Assembly (NCBI GenBank): GCA_022701365.1
Contig: JAKUHH010000108.1
Coordinates: forward strand, 1,177,821-1,241,820
Length of the DNA stretch: 64,000 bases
DNA from: Mycocentrospora acerina
Lineage: Eukaryota > Ascomycota > Dothideomycetes > Pleosporales
Direction: 5' to 3'
Shown: positions 20,048 through 32,355 of the stretch, in pieces
How the letters are laid out: every line of letters starts with the position of its first letter
Position numbering within the stretch: the first letter of the stretch is position 1
Program-made: the position numbers and the translations under genes
The notes under the pieces: generated by a model
What the model was told of the DNA's origin: nothing
Seen by the model: the letters and a program-made list of their open reading frames with translations, nothing else
Databases searched by the model: none

Positions 20048-23000
20048 CTACATCTCATCCTCCTCAATCTCAACATACACTCGCATCTCCTTCTCCAGCA
20101 TAACTCTATGCAACCTTTCTTTCTCCTCAACACTAAACACCCCCTTCGCAAGGGTGAATGCCAGCATGAAAAATGATTTACACCACGGCAAGCGTCTAAT
20201 ACCTTCATAAAACACCGTTCGGACTCTTTGCTCCGCCTCTGCAATTCTCTCTGCTCGATGAGACTCCACCTTCTTCTTTTTCTCTTCATCTCGACGTGTC
20301 CACTTTGCCCTTTCCACCTCGAGTCCCTTGTACTCAAACTCCACGAATGCGGTCCATAATGCAGGGCAATAGGAACCCGTCGATTGTGTAGCGCGCCGGT
20401 ATAATGATCGCACAGAATGATATGTCCCTCCGCCTCGTTCGCCCCGAATTTCCTCGTACCAGATTGCAAATGCCCACCCTGCGACGCTTGGATCTTCATT
20501 GCGCGGGCGCCGCATGACGTCTCGCACGCGGTCGTCGATTGCAAAGCGGGCTTCGTTTGCGGCGAAGAGGGAGAGTAAAATAGTGTTGTTGGGGAAGAGG
20601 GAAAGGAGGGGTGAGAGAGTGGTACGGAGGTGACTGGCTTTTTGGATAGGGCTATGGGTTATGTGATACGTCAGGAGGCGGGCGAGGCTCTGAGATAGGG
20701 ACTCTGCGTACGACGGGGGTAGGGAGGTGAGAAGTGTGGTGGACGATGTAAGTACAGAGGATAGATTTGGATGAGAGGGAAGGGATAAGTCGTAGGAGGA
20801 GAGGTAGGTGAGTAGAGTGAGGAGTGAGGTGCTAAGGACCGCTGTAGAGAAGTCTTGGCGGATCAAAGAGCGTTGTGTGGTGTCAGTGAACAGGGTGTGG
20901 GCGCGGAGAACGGCAGTAGAGTCGGGTGAGGTAGTTCTCGCCGTCTGAACTGGAGGATCATGAGGTGATATTAGACGCCAAAATGCCTCTGTGGGTTCGT
21001 TACTGTCAACTGCAGCCCAGATCCAATTGTAAAGGAGCTGCAAACTGTCTTGCGTCGGCTCGCCTTTGTGCATAGACAACGCCATGCTGAAAACTTGACT
21101 TGCTTTTGCCAAATTGCCACGATGCAACTCAGCGAGGCCGTATGCATTGTAGAGGCGTAAACTTGAGGGGCGCGACTTAAGTAGTTGTTTGGCAAGTTTG
21201 GAAATGTCTAGTGGAAAGTGGCGAAATGAGAAAGCTAGTAAGTATTCGCCAATGATCGGGTCACTTGATGCTTCTAAAGTCACAAGTTTAAGGAGTTGTT
21301 GTAGGAAGCCGGGGCTCAAATTGATGCCTTTCAGAGAAAAATCTTGCTCGAAGAGCAATGAGCTCGTCATCTGGAAGCTTTTTGAGGGACAACTCGAGAG
21401 GCGTTGAAGCGAGAGAACAAATTGGCTCGTGTCATCGTTATGAGTTGGCGAGGACGAGTGGAAGTATTGCAGGTATGGATCAGACCACCACTGTTCCCGG
21501 TGTGAACCATCCCGTGGGAGACATGGCAGGCCAGTGAAGCATAAGAAGGCTTCCACAAGCAGTGTAGCTGGAATGTCTGAGGAGACGCTCACCAAATACT
21601 CCTCGATATCCGAGAAGAAGATTGTATGAAAAGGGTCGTCCTCAGCCACATCATCTGAAGTACGGCCAGGGTAGCGGAGCTTGAGCATGGCTTCTGGCTC
21701 GCGTTTTTGAAAATCCTGGAAGACGGTGTCTGATGCGTCCGTCTTTTGCAACGGTGCAGGGGCTGGTGGCGGACCATCATCGGAGTTGAAATGACGCCAG
21801 CCCTTTGCTCGGGGCTCGCCAATTCGAGGGACTTCGCTTTCCCAGAAGTCTTCGAATGATCGGATGGCCTCTTGTGTTGCCGAACTGGTATGCTGCGGTG
21901 GCTGTAATAGGTGGAACTCGAGCAAGGCTTGCCAGATGGCTAGAGCAAGCTCCTGATAGCCTGCCCCGTGAATCATGGAGGTCAGACGAAGCATTATGTG
22001 TAAGACTGTTGCTGGTGAAGTCTTCTGTGGGCTAGATTGGAGGATCTTAAGACATCTGAGAAAAGTGGTTCGACAGTCTTCGTATTTGAATCGAGCAAAG
22101 TTTGACTGAACAAAGTCGAGATATTTAAGCCACAGTTTTGTGTTGTATGGGTATTTCGTAAGTACATCGTTCCACTTGTTGGCAAGTCTAGCCTCATCCC
22201 AAGACCTGCTAGCTTCTTCTAACAACCCTTCATAGAGCCTGATATGACTCTCTTGATTGTTCCCAATCTTCTTCAGAGCTTCTTCGTAGATTGGAACACG
22301 TACATCAGCGAGGTGCCGTTTGTCTGTCGTGCTCAATTCAGCGGACGAACGATCTAGCATCATCATTTCCTCTTGATGAGCAATAAATTCCAACCACCCG
22401 TCAAGATCCTCCGGGTGTTCACGAGTTCTTCTCACACGCTTCGAGTTCTCGCGAGTGATGTCAGCACCCACAGTGGTAGCCTGAGTGTCAGACTCATAAT
22501 GAGTGTCAGGGTCGATTAGCTCAGAAGACTTTTCATGGCGTTCAATACCACGATAATCTGGATTTGGGGCATCGTCGCTTTCACTATCATCGTCGTTGTC
22601 TCGTTTTCGATTGCCTAAGCCAGAAAAGGAAATGAAGTCATGATCTTGGTCAGGCTGACGATTGCTAGCTTTCACAAACCTTAGCGCACGATTGCTCTCT
22701 CTGGGAAGATTTTTGGCCGTCAACAATCTCTCTTGACGCTGTCGCGTAGCAGGCGTGACGTAAATTTTCTTGTCTGTGGATATCTCTCTATCGATCTTCT
22801 GGTTGGTAGACAGCCCTAGGATAAAGCCATAACCATGGCGACGATACGCTGGAACTTGATAGCGGTCTGTTGTGCCATACTTTAGAATATCAGTGTCGCC
22901 CCTGCGGTCGCTGAAGTAGAGTTTAGACGGTTGGGGCTCTCGCTTATGGAGCTGTTGTTCGTGTTGCGGTGACCTTTTCCTCTCATGGCGCGCCTTCCCG

Positions 23001-23107
23001 TTTGATTGCTCGTCAACAGGCTTTAGCTTCTGAGTCTCCTTGGGGAGCTCTGGAGCCGGCTTGGGCTTTGGTCGGAAACTGGCAAATTTGGGCACATTGG
23101 AGGCCAT
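20048..23107 (-). CDS. nrde2: NRDE2 family nuclear RNA surveillance protein
   Basis: One exon, 1,019 residues, starting at MASNVPKFASFRPKP (23107); the frame is open further upstream but this ATG begins the family pattern. The N-terminus of about 230 residues is charged and disordered, with the family motif SKLYFSDRRGDTDILKYGT followed by DRYQVPAYRRHGYGFILGL. After the acidic patch RDNDDDSESDDAPNPDYRGI begins the NRDE-2 domain at EHPEDLDGWLEFIAHQEEM, with HAT/TPR-like helices (KLWLKYLDFVQSNFARFKYE). The C-terminal half has more HAT-like repeats, such as SYCPALWTAFVEFEYKGLEV. Homologues (NRDE-2 in worms and humans, Nrl1 in fission yeast) bind the Mtr4 helicase and act in nuclear exosome control, splicing fidelity and RNAi. 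It is divergent from UTP10, with 355 bases between the starts. The 3' third shows an abrupt base-skew change at about 20,545. Confidence 0.92.
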   Translation of the reverse strand: MASNVPKFASFRPKPKPAPELPKETQKLKPVDEQSNGKARHERKRSPQHEQQLHKREPQPSKLYFSDRRGDTDILKYGTTDRYQVPAYRRHGYGFILGLSTNQKIDREISTDKKIYVTPATRQRQERLLTAKNLPRESNRALRFVKASNRQPDQDHDFISFSGLGNRKRDNDDDSESDDAPNPDYRGIERHEKSSELIDPDTHYESDTQATTVGADITRENSKRVRRTREHPEDLDGWLEFIAHQEEMMMLDRSSAELSTTDKRHLADVRVPIYEEALKKIGNNQESHIRLYEGLLEEASRSWDEARLANKWNDVLTKYPYNTKLWLKYLDFVQSNFARFKYEDCRTTFLRCLKILQSSPQKTSPATVLHIMLRLTSMIHGAGYQELALAIWQALLEFHLLQPPQHTSSATQEAIRSFEDFWESEVPRIGEPRAKGWRHFNSDDGPPPAPAPLQKTDASDTVFQDFQKREPEAMLKLRYPGRTSDDVAEDDPFHTIFFSDIEEYLVSVSSDIPATLLVEAFLCFTGLPCLPRDGSHREQWWSDPYLQYFHSSSPTHNDDTSQFVLSLQRLSSCPSKSFQMTSSLLFEQDFSLKGINLSPGFLQQLLKLVTLEASSDPIIGEYLLAFSFRHFPLDISKLAKQLLKSRPSSLRLYNAYGLAELHRGNLAKASQVFSMALSMHKGEPTQDSLQLLYNWIWAAVDSNEPTEAFWRLISPHDPPVQTARTTSPDSTAVLRAHTLFTDTTQRSLIRQDFSTAVLSTSLLTLLTYLSSYDLSLPSHPNLSSVLTSSTTLLTSLPPSYAESLSQSLARLLTYHITHSPIQKASHLRTTLSPLLSLFPNNTILLSLFAANEARFAIDDRVRDVMRRPRNEDPSVAGWAFAIWYEEIRGERGGGTYHSVRSLYRRATQSTGSYCPALWTAFVEFEYKGLEVERAKWTRRDEEKKKKVESHRAERIAEAEQRVRTVFYEGIRRLPWCKSFFMLAFTLAKGVFSVEEKERLHRVMLEKEMRVYVEIEEDEM

Positions 23108-23462
23108 GTTGGCGAGCAAGAAGAAGCTTACTGCATCACCAGCCGTATTCACTGGAGACTGCGCATTTGAAATGCAAGCAACAGAAACAGGCTTGGTCGT
23201 CGACACGGTGGACGCGTCGATGAGAGGTGAAGGCGCTGGTGCACGTGCTGGAGGCTCGGAGGTCCGCACGTCGCGTTGGGGGCGACCCGTGCGCCGTAGC
23301 TAGCGGCAGAAATTCGATTTCGAAATTTCGAGCTTCGGCATTTTGGCAGTCTGCCAACAAGCCCGCCACGACATTTCCCACGCCTTTCCGCGGCGTCCCA
23401 TGGCTGTTCAGACGCCCAGCACCCATCCGCGAAAATAAAACACTCCCCCACACATACGCGCA
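23108..23462. promoter_or_regulatory. Shared divergent promoter of NRDE2 and UTP10
   Basis: 355 bases between the two start codons, containing both promoters and leaders. No specific factor site was assigned. Small frames inside it are antisense or chance. Confidence 0.5.
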
Positions 23463-26400
23463 ATGGCGACGGCGCTCCAGAAGCAGCTCGCGGCCATCGC
23501 CGCCTCGAGCACCCATGAGCTCGACCTCAAGGCGCAAAAGTCGGCGCATGGAAAGTCGCTGCTCTTCGACCCCAAGGTGGCTGCCTCGCAGTCGTTCGAG
23601 AGCCTGTACCTGCTGTGCTACGAGGGCTACCGCGAGCTGTGCGCGCTGGACCCCCGCTTCCTGCAGTTCGCAAAGAGCCTGTTCAGCGAGCAGAGCAAGG
23701 TCGAGGAGCGCACGCAGATGACCAAGAAGGAGAACGACAAGCTGAACACGGTGCTCGAGGCCTTCATCACCCTCGTTGGCCCGCGCCTGCTGCTCAAGCC
23801 GGCCGAGAAGGCGCTCGAGTGGCTCGTCAGGCGGTTCCGCGTGCACGAGTACAACACCGAGTGCCTCGTCTTCACGTACCTGCCCTACCACAGCACCCCG
23901 CAGTTCCAGTCGCTGCTCTCCATCCTGCCTGCCCAGCCGCCCCACGCCCTGCGCTTCCTCTTCCCCTACATCGAGTCCAAGACCAAGGCGAACCCGCCGC
24001 GCCAGACCATTGTCTACACGGCCATCAACACGCCCCAGTTCTTCAATGCCTTCCAGGCCTACGTCGCCAAGGTGCTCCAAGCCGGCCACCAGGCCCCCCA
24101 CATGCTGTCCTTCTGGTCGAGCATCACAGTGCAGGCCATCCATGGCATACTCCACAACTCGAGCTCGGGGCGGAGAGACATGCAGGACCAGCACACTGAG
24201 GATCTGCTGCTGCGCGTGCTGCCCGTACTGAACAGCTGCATGCGCGCTGAATACGGCTCGGAGGCTGTCGTTGCCTGCTACATGATTGTCGTCGTCTTGG
24301 TCACCGAGGCGCCGCTAGGAGACAAGGTGCTCGACGGGCTGATGGAGGCTGTTGTCCTCGCACACGACACCGACTCTTTGGACGAATGCCTCATGTCACT
24401 TGCCATCATTGCTGAAGAGCGCTCATACGCCCAGATCCCCGAAGTCGTCTCCAGGCAACTCCTCAAAATATCGCAATTGCCGCAGAAACTAGCCTCAGTC
24501 TCAGCAACGGAGCAGTGCAGAGTGCAGCGCCTTGCACTTGGGTGCGCCCTGGGAGCTCTCAGTGGCGCCGCTCGAGCAGACGAGAAGCGCGACACATTCC
24601 ACGAGCTTGTCACATCGAACCTTCTCGCCGAATCACAGATCCAAATAGCACTAGCGGCTCTGATCAAAACAATCCGCGACAACGCGCCTGGCTCAGAAGA
24701 GCGTGGTCAGTTGCTTGAACTTGCTGCAAAGCTGGCCGAATCAAAGCAGGTGTTGAGCATACTGCAAGCTACTGCAAAACAGAACGAGGTGGACCTCGAA
24801 CTGCTCGGCCTTACGATCGAACAACCCACAGAAGATGCACTGGCAAACGGCTTTGATGATGAAGACGAAGAAATGGTTGACGCAGACGAAGATTCCAACC
24901 AGGCTTCAGCGATACAAGTCCCGAGCATCACAACAACAAGCTTCCTCGACCCCAGCTCATTACAAGAGTTTTCCGACGTCGCCAACGCTTTCGAGCAGGC
25001 TGTGACACTTAACCAGACCAAACAGTTCCTGAGCGCAACCTCGCTCCAACGCAAGGACGCACTTCACCAGCCTCTTTACCTCACATTCTTGATTCGAGTC
25101 TGGTCAAGTGCGCGACCAATTCCTGCTCGAGTTGCTGCACTTCGTGCCACCATAGCGACGGTGAAGCAAGCCGAGGCCGCCTCTGTCCTGCAGAACACAG
25201 TACCATACCTCCTGTTCGCTCTCGCTGATGCGTCGCCCGTCGTCCGTCGCTCAGCTGCTGCATGCGTTGCCGCGCTTTCCGAGAAGGCTGCTGCTAAATC
25301 GACTGCAAAGCCCTGGGGCTCCAATATCTATGGAGGTACTCCTGGCAAGATTTCTGAGATTAAGGGAGATGATTTCGCGTCACTCATAACTTCAATGCTT
25401 GTCCCGATACTTGAAGAGTGTGTCATGGACTCTAAATTTGCCATCTCAGCAGTCAAGGACGTGTTGGAGGGATCGCCGTCCACCAAAGCGCAGGCCAAGC
25501 ATACATTCAAGGCACAGACGCGAACCTCAATCTTGTCATTCCTAGCCAGTCACGCTTCTCTCACTTCAGTCTTGAGAGTACGTATGAGTCTTTTGCCTAT
25601 CTTTAGCTTCACTGGAAAGACCTCAGACAGTATTCGCAGCACTACAGTTCTCGCGACTGTCAGACAGTGGTGTTCCCTGTCGAATGCTCAAGTTGCCACA
25701 CAATGTGCTGAGGAAACTGTCGAAGTTGAGGATGCCGAGCGAGCGCATCTCGGTGCACTAGTTGCCAAGGAGGTGAAGAGCGCGCAATTGCTAGAAGATA
25801 TCATCGCAGGGACTCTCAACAAGGACCGAACTGTGCTTGTAAATGCTGCCTTTGATCAAATCAACTCCTTCTGGCCTTCGATTAAATCGGAGTCGAGACT
25901 ATCACTTGCACAGTGCATGCTCAACTTATCTTTCAAGGAGAGCAGTGATCAAATTGACAAATTGTGCAGGGACCGAGCTCTCGAGACCCTCCGCAACGTC
26001 AAGCTCGACACTGCGACGCTAGTCATCTTCTTGGATACTGTTCCCACGACCGTGCAGATGCCCGAGGGTCCTCCAGCGAAAAAGAGGCGGCGGACCAGCC
26101 GCAGCGAGATGGCTCGCGTGGAGCTTTCTTCTGCAGACGATCTTCAGCGGCTGCTGCGCAATCTCACATTGGTCTTGGAACTGATTGAAGGCTCAAACCC
26201 AGGACAACACCCGGCTTTGTTCAGAACCCTATTCACAGTGTTCGGCGACCTTCAACCGCTCAAGCAACAAGCAGGATCAGAGCTTGTCTACTTGCAAAGC
26301 ATGATTCTAGGAGCTCTGACACCGATTGTAAACACTTTGAAGGAGCAACCCGATACTGCCGAATATCAGTCAGCAGTACGTGCGGATCTCCTCATTGACT

Positions 26401-28904
26401 GCATACGACACTCCACAAGCCCTCAGGTGCAGAACAGCGCGTTGCTCCTGATTGCCAATCTGGCTTCATGGGTACCCGACATGATCCTGCACAATCTTAT
26501 GCCCGTCTTTACCTTCATTGGGTCCACACTGCTTCGCCAACAAGATGACTACTCTGCCCAAGTAGTAGACAAGACAATTTCGCGCGTCGTACCTCAATTG
26601 GCAGCTTCTCTCCGCTCAAAACATAAGAACTTCCTTACTGGAGTTTCCGATTTGTTGCTTAGCTTCACAGCAGCCTTTGAGCATATTCCATTGCACCGAA
26701 GACTTAAACTCTTTTCAGAGTTGGCTCGCACACTCGGACCGGAAGACTCTCTTTCTGCGATTATTGCTCTGCTCGCTGATCGATACCACAACAGCAAGAC
26801 CCAGCGCAGGTTCTCGACCGACTTGCTCCTGGTGTTCGATCCTGTATATACGCTCGAAGCCTTCAAAGGCTACCTTGATCTTGTCACCGATGCTGCTGGG
26901 CCAAAGCGCAAGGTGTCTGAGACGTTGTTTGGCTTGAACGAGAAACAGCCGGCCCAGGTTGAATCCGCGCTCAACGATATCCTGTCTTCACTCGCAGATC
27001 TTGCAGCTGACGAGCGGATACGGGCTCATGTGAAGAGGGCTTTCCGACAAAAGACAGATCCTACCAAGCCTCGAGAGGCATTTGCAAATATCATCCAGAC
27101 GACTATCCAGCTATCGAAGAAGGTGGCAAAGTCACCCAAGTTGTACGAATGCTGCAGTCGCGTACTCGCCAAATCCCTGGATCTCCTGCCAACCGCGGAT
27201 CTCATCAAGTCTGCCGAGCTTCTCCTCTCCAACCCGGATCCTCAAGTCCAGGTCGCAGCCATCAAGTCGGTGGAGCTGCGAGCCGGAACAGCTGTGCAAA
27301 ACGACCGTTCGTCCGTATCTGCCCTACTCTCATTCTTGCCCAGTGTTGAGAATGTCTTGCAAGAATCACAGGAATTGGATGCAAAGATCATTGCGGTCAG
27401 CTGCATTGATCGTATCATTGAGCGTTTTGGTAAGAGAGATACGTCTGCCGTTGCAGCTATCGCACAGACGATTTCTGGCCCACAGGCGCTCTCAAGTGGC
27501 GACGACAGGATCCGCATACTCTCTCTGCTCTGCTTGACATCTGTTGTTGATGTTCTCGAGGACGAAGCAATCTCATTCCTTCCAACAATTCTGCCAGTAG
27601 CGTTCGAATATCTTTCGTTGGCTATCGACGAGGAGAAGACTGGATTGCACAACGCGGTATACACACTTTTGTCTGATATTGTCGAAAGACTCGGTTACAT
27701 GTTCTCGCGCGAATACTTGGACACAGCACTCAGACTGTCGCACCGTTCCGCTGCCGGTGGTCTCGAAGATGCATGTGACGAAGACCGTCGCTCATTCTAC
27801 CAAAGTGTATCTGTACACCTCGGTGCGCAAGAAATATTTGCTGCAATCAAGTCGACCTGGTCGCACGCCATTACTCAAGGTTTCGATGTAAGTATTCTGT
27901 GCACTTATCTATGAATTTGCTCTAACTTCAAATAGGCTTCACTAGAACATCTTGAGCTTCTTCGTTCAACTATTGACAGCCAGGCCAAGTCGAAGTTGAT
28001 TAAAGCTAGCTCTACTCTCTTTGGCCTACTTCTCCAGATTTTCCATCTCAGGGAAGCAGTCGAGGCACAAAATGACGAGACTTTTGACGATGAGGAAATC
28101 CAGCAGCTTGATGATACACTTGTTGAATCTGTCGTGGCCATGGTGCTGAAGCTTAACGACGCTACGTTCCGACCCTTCTTTGCGCAGCTTGTGGAGCAGG
28201 AGGGAACGCAGCGGAACGTTACTTTCTACAAGTTCCTTGCTGGGTTCTTTGACAAGTTCAAGGTATGTGGTGTGTCGATACTGGGACGAATCAAATGCTG
28301 ACCGCCTCGTTTAGTCTATTGTGACAAGCTACTCTAGCTACATTCTCGACCATGTCACGAAGATGCTAGAGCACCTCGCCCAGGATGATGCAGAGCCAGA
28401 ACTGCGAAGCACAGTTCTCGACGCGCTTCAGAAGACATTCCAGCACGACCAAGATGGTATGTTCAACTCCTGAATTTGTGTCTTCCAAGACTAACACCCT
28501 CAGGCTTTTGGCAAGCGCCATCCCACTTCACGGCAGTCATGGCACCCCTTCTAAACCTCCTCACGATCACCCGCCCCGAGGAAATCTCAACACACGTCAT
28601 TCCCACAATTGTGGAGCTCGCCGCCACATGCTCCTCATCAATTGACAATCTGCGTGGCATCAACTCGACATTGCTCAAGTACATGCGCGGCGATCAAGCA
28701 CACACTCGACTAGCGACTGTGCTATGCGAGCAGGCACTCACACAACGCCTGGGTGAAGAGTGGTTGAGCTTGTTGCCCGAGATGCTACCTTTCATCAGCG
28801 AGCTGCGGGAGGACGACGATGAGAGTGTGGAGAGGGAGACACAGAGGTGGATTAATAGCATGGAGGGGATTTTGGGCGAGGATCTGGAGGGCATGTTGCA
28901 GTAG
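23463..28904 (+). CDS. utp10: U3 snoRNP/SSU processome protein Utp10 (HEATR1)
   Basis: Scaffold of the UTP-A (t-UTP) complex that links rDNA transcription to early pre-18S processing in the nucleolus. Four exons: 23463-27887, 27936-28262, 28315-28456 and 28504-28904, all phases consistent, 1,764 residues, the usual fungal length. The N-terminus MATALQKQLAAIAASSTHEL and LLFDPKVAASQSFESLYLLC are typical. The rest is HEAT repeats, for example VAALRATIATVKQAEAASV and IRILSLLCLTSVVDVL. An acidic insert (DDEDEEMVDADEDSN) lies near residues 465-480, and a basic patch PPAKKRRRTSRSE near 875 is a likely nuclear signal. The C-terminal BP28CT-type region spans the last three exons (FRPFFAQLVEQEGTQRNVTF, ending ILGEDLEGMLQ). 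It is divergent from NRDE2. It works with fibrillarin in the same pre-rRNA particle. Confidence 0.95.
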
Positions 28905-29254
28905 AATAGTAGTTGCGTTGCGCATTCTTGAAAAGATTACGGGCGTTCGATATTGGGATTTGTAGCATTTTAAAATGGGTCGAGGGCCCCGAATACCGAG
29001 TTTCTTGCTGAACATTGTTTCTCCCCTCCTTCCCCCGCCTGGAGTCGCTGTCGTGAAGTCCAGCGAATTGCGCTCCTTCCATCAACATCCGCGTGTCGTC
29101 ACGTCTTGAAGCCACCCCCGCCAGACAGGCAACTCTACCCGAAGCACTCGGCAGCCCCATCCGCGCGTCCCAGAGGTCCCCCAACATGCATTGACATTAA
29201 TTGCATCATCAGCACTGCTGCCTCGACGCTCCAAATACCTCACCCACGCCCACA
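28905..29254. other. Intergenic, UTP10 to LCHN-like gene
   Basis: 350 bases with UTP10 3' untranslated region and the promoter of the next gene. Frames here are shadows. An AC-rich leader precedes the ATG at 29255. Confidence 0.5.
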
Positions 29255-31166
29255 ATGGCTACATCGCCGACTTGCGACAGCGCGCCCGCGACAACCAACG
29301 TCCTGCACATGCCCAACTCGCACACACCACACAACAAACACGCCGCCTCGAGTCGGCGCACGAAACGCGACGCGACCCCCCAGCTCTGCGCATTGTACCT
29401 TGTTCGATTTGACCGCAAGATAGGGTGCGCCATGTCTTTCTTTCTTTTTTTCCAATGTCCTTGTCTTTTTTCCCGTTCTACTTCTAGTTCTAGTTCTATC
29501 CTCTCCACAAAGCTGACTGCTAACATTTGTTATCTACCAGGTATACAATTAGCTGGCATCGCACCGCGCCCGGCCTTGACCTCAATCTCGATGGTATTGA
29601 ATACAGAGCTCTGCCCTCGGGGCTGCATGCTGTGACTAAGGACCTTGTTTATTTCACGCATAGGGATGCGGCGGGAGGGGAGTACGTAGGGCTTAGTGCG
29701 TTTGCGGCGGGGGAGGCGGGTACGGAGGAGAGGGGCGCGAGGTTTGTGTCTGTGGGGGTGTTGGTTAAGAGGGAGGGAGTATTGGGGAGGGCGTGGGTGT
29801 TTGCTAGGGGGTTGGAGGAGCTGGCGGAGAGGCTGGCGGGGGGTGTGGAGGAGGAGGCGGCGGATGTGTTGGGGAGGTTTTGGGAGAGTGGGGGAGGGGA
29901 TGGGGGAGAGGTGGTAGAGGATGATGAAGAAGAGGAGCGGGAAGTAGAGGAGCAGCTGGCGGAATGGCATCCTGCGAGGAGTCTGGTGAAGTATGTGGAT
30001 GTATTTGGGCCGTTGGTGTTTAGGCTCCAGCAGGCGGCGTTGTTAAGAAAGAGGGTGCTGTTTGTTGGGGGGCCGCCGGTGAGACGTGTTTGCGAATTTG
30101 GTATGTCCGATTTTATTTTTCTTTGTGTAAACTTTGACGGTTTGACTAACTATCTACAGTATACAATCTCGCAGTTCTGTCTAGCATTTCCTCACGCGAC
30201 GCCTCCTCTTTCCTCCCTGAAGCCGATGCTCTCCTCCGTATTCCATCACTTTTTTCTATCGGTGTACACGATATTCCACTGCTAGAGAAACCCAACTCAA
30301 AACACGGCGGGCATACAGGCGGAGAAGACGAGTCTCCGCCAGAAGGCTGGGTTGCATGCACAACGGACGAAATCATTGCCACGAAGAAACAACTTTACGA
30401 CATTATTGTGGAGTTTGATAGCGAGGGTCGACGGCCCAGGATCCGCACCAGCGAAGGCGATGCGGTAAAAGCAAGTCAAAGAGATCTGGCAAGATGGAAA
30501 ATGCTACACAGGGAGTTGAGGAGGCATTCAAAGAAGCCGCCATTTATAGAGCCTTATAGCGATGAAGGAGACAGAAACGAAGACGGCGATGCAGACACAG
30601 CACCCCTCCTCCAGCATTCCAACAACAACAAAGAAGCAGAAGACGACGAGTCGGAATCAGAATTTGAAAATTTCGACGACACATCAGTCGAACCCATAAC
30701 CTGGTCCCGCCTCGCATACATGGGCTTCATGTGGTGGGCCAGCGCGGGAGAAAAAGACGCAAACACGACTGCAGAACGGGACATGGATCGCGATCTCATA
30801 GCAGGGATATCACCTCCTTATTCCATTTCACCCACCCAGTCTCCTAGCAGTACTTTGGGGGGCGACACGAAGCGGAACAGTCTGGAAACAGACGTCATTG
30901 CGTACTTCCACCGTCTGACAAGCGTGCTGGTCAAGACCTTGGAGGACGTTGTCCAAGACGAGGAGGATGACAGCGATGGCGATGATGGTACAGATGGAGG
31001 GGATATTTTGATTGGGAAGGATGACCTCCAGAGAATGGGCCTCGATGCGTGGAGCGAGGCGGATAGAGCGTTTGTGGCAGAGTTTTCGGAAATGTATTTT
31101 GGACGCGGGGTGAGGGTTGGAGGGAATGAGGTGGACTGTTGTGGAGTGAGGGTTGGGGGGTTCTAG
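29255..31166 (+). CDS. LCHN/Anr2-like protein (DENN-related, DUF2347 and DUF4484)
   Basis: Three exons, 29255-29424, 29541-30100 and 30160-31166; total 1,737 nt, 578 residues. Introns end in CTACCAG and CTACAG. The N-terminal domain resembles the uDENN-type region of LCHN/Anr2 proteins: LCALYLVRFDRKIGYTISWH, EYRALPSGLHAVTKDLVYF, YVDVFGPLVFRLQQAALLRK and VLFVGGPPVRRVCEFVYNLA. The second half includes WVACTTDEIIATKKQLYDII and SWSRLAYMGFMWWASAGEKD-like sequence (PITWSRLAYMGFMWWASAGE), which suits DUF4484, plus acidic disordered segments (DDESESEFENFDD, DEEDDSDGDDGTDGGD). Such proteins are predicted regulators of small GTPases or lipid particles, without a firm role in fungi. Coding strand 29,640-30,060 is extremely G-rich, giving a Gly/Glu-rich stretch. 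Confidence 0.78.
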
Positions 31167-32355
31167 GGAGGAAGAGGGAACGAAAAGAAAAAAGAAAAGA
31201 AAGGGAGGGAAGGAGAGGAGAGTGAGATGGACAGAGAGAGTAATGGAATGAACTAGATTCATGCAATGTGTTGTTGCATCTTTTCTTCGTAACGTGTTGA
31301 TGTCGGTAGGTCTCCAGCAGTCCACAGATTGTCGGTCATGTTGCGCAACGGTGCTGGTTGCATTGCTGCTTTGGGCAGTGTCAGAAGGGAGCTGAATGTC
31401 TCTCTCATGCAGAGGAGATTGTCGACTAAGCACACATTTTACTATTGGGTGGGATGAAAGTAGCTGCTGGGTGGGAGTGGGAGTGAGCGCGAGTACGACC
31501 TAGTGTGCCATGCTACGTGCTGCGTTGGTGAAGGAGAGAAAGAGCAAGGCATTTGACTGGATCCTGCTGACTTTTCAACATGACTGGAGTCACAAGCCCA
31601 CTTTGACGTAATGTGACGTTTTACAGGCGATGGTGATGGCGATGGCGATGGCGATGGTAATGGTAATGGATATGGCTATGTGCTTCCGATACACGGCGTC
31701 TCTCAAATCATTGCTCTACACATGGCAGTCATGGCAAGCAACTTCTCACGAGCCACTTGCTCACACGGCACGACCTGCAAGTCGCGTCCTACGACATGAT
31801 CTGCTTTGCCAACCAGCTGCCGTGGATTTGCCAGCTCGTAACGGGGGGACACGACACGACAGTGTGTGATTGTCTGTTGTGTGAGGAGCGACATCGGCGG
31901 GCGCAGCTGCCCCGCATTCCGCGTCAAGGTACCGCCCCGCACGCATTCCGTCATAGGCCGACTGGAAGCGTGAAAAGGGTAGAAACTTTTTCCTCTCTTG
32001 GTATTGGATGACTGGGTTTCTGGCGGTTATTTTTTTTCCTGCGCGCCCTACATACCCAAGGGTGTGATTCATAGCTGAAAGAGTCAAACTCGGATCAAAA
32101 CACGAATCTTTTAATTATCTTGTTCCTCGGCCACCACACTCTTCCTTGCTATAAATTGACGTCTTTTTGCTCCTCGTCGTTGTTGTGAGGGAAACTGAGA
32201 TTTGTGATTTGCTGAGACGGATAACCAGCTTTCCACCTGCCTTTTCTTTGCTTCTTGACTGTTTGGTAGCGCTGTGAGAAGACGACGCGCGCACGTGAAG
32301 AAGACTGCAAGGCACTGCGCGAGAAGAAATACACAAGAGAGAGAGAGACTGCAAG
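31167..32355. other. Intergenic, promoter side of LEU4
   Basis: About 1.2 kb with no supported gene. It holds a GATGGC/GATGGT trinucleotide-type repeat near 31,629-31,680, a purine-rich run (31,166-31,240) just after the upstream stop, and the leader of the isopropylmalate synthase gene with an AG-rich run (GAGAGAGAGA) just before its start. Confidence 0.5.
31629..31682 (+). repeat. Hexanucleotide microsatellite (GATGGY)n
   Basis: Imperfect tandem copies of GATGGC and GATGGT with TAATGG variants, nine or so units. It reads as alternating Met with Ala/Val in one frame, which is not a real gene. Confidence 0.75.

Noticed and set aside
23615..24231. 150-194-codon plus-strand frames within UTP10
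   Set aside because: Shifted frames of GC-rich UTP10 exon 1; low-complexity Arg/Pro/Ser strings.
29690..30080. G-rich run in the LCHN-like gene as a non-coding G-quadruplex locus
   Set aside because: It lies in an open, spliced coding frame with conserved motifs on both sides, so coding is the simpler reading, though quadruplex formation is not excluded.
31629..31869. Met-Ala/Val repeat protein
   Set aside because: Produced by the GATGGY microsatellite.
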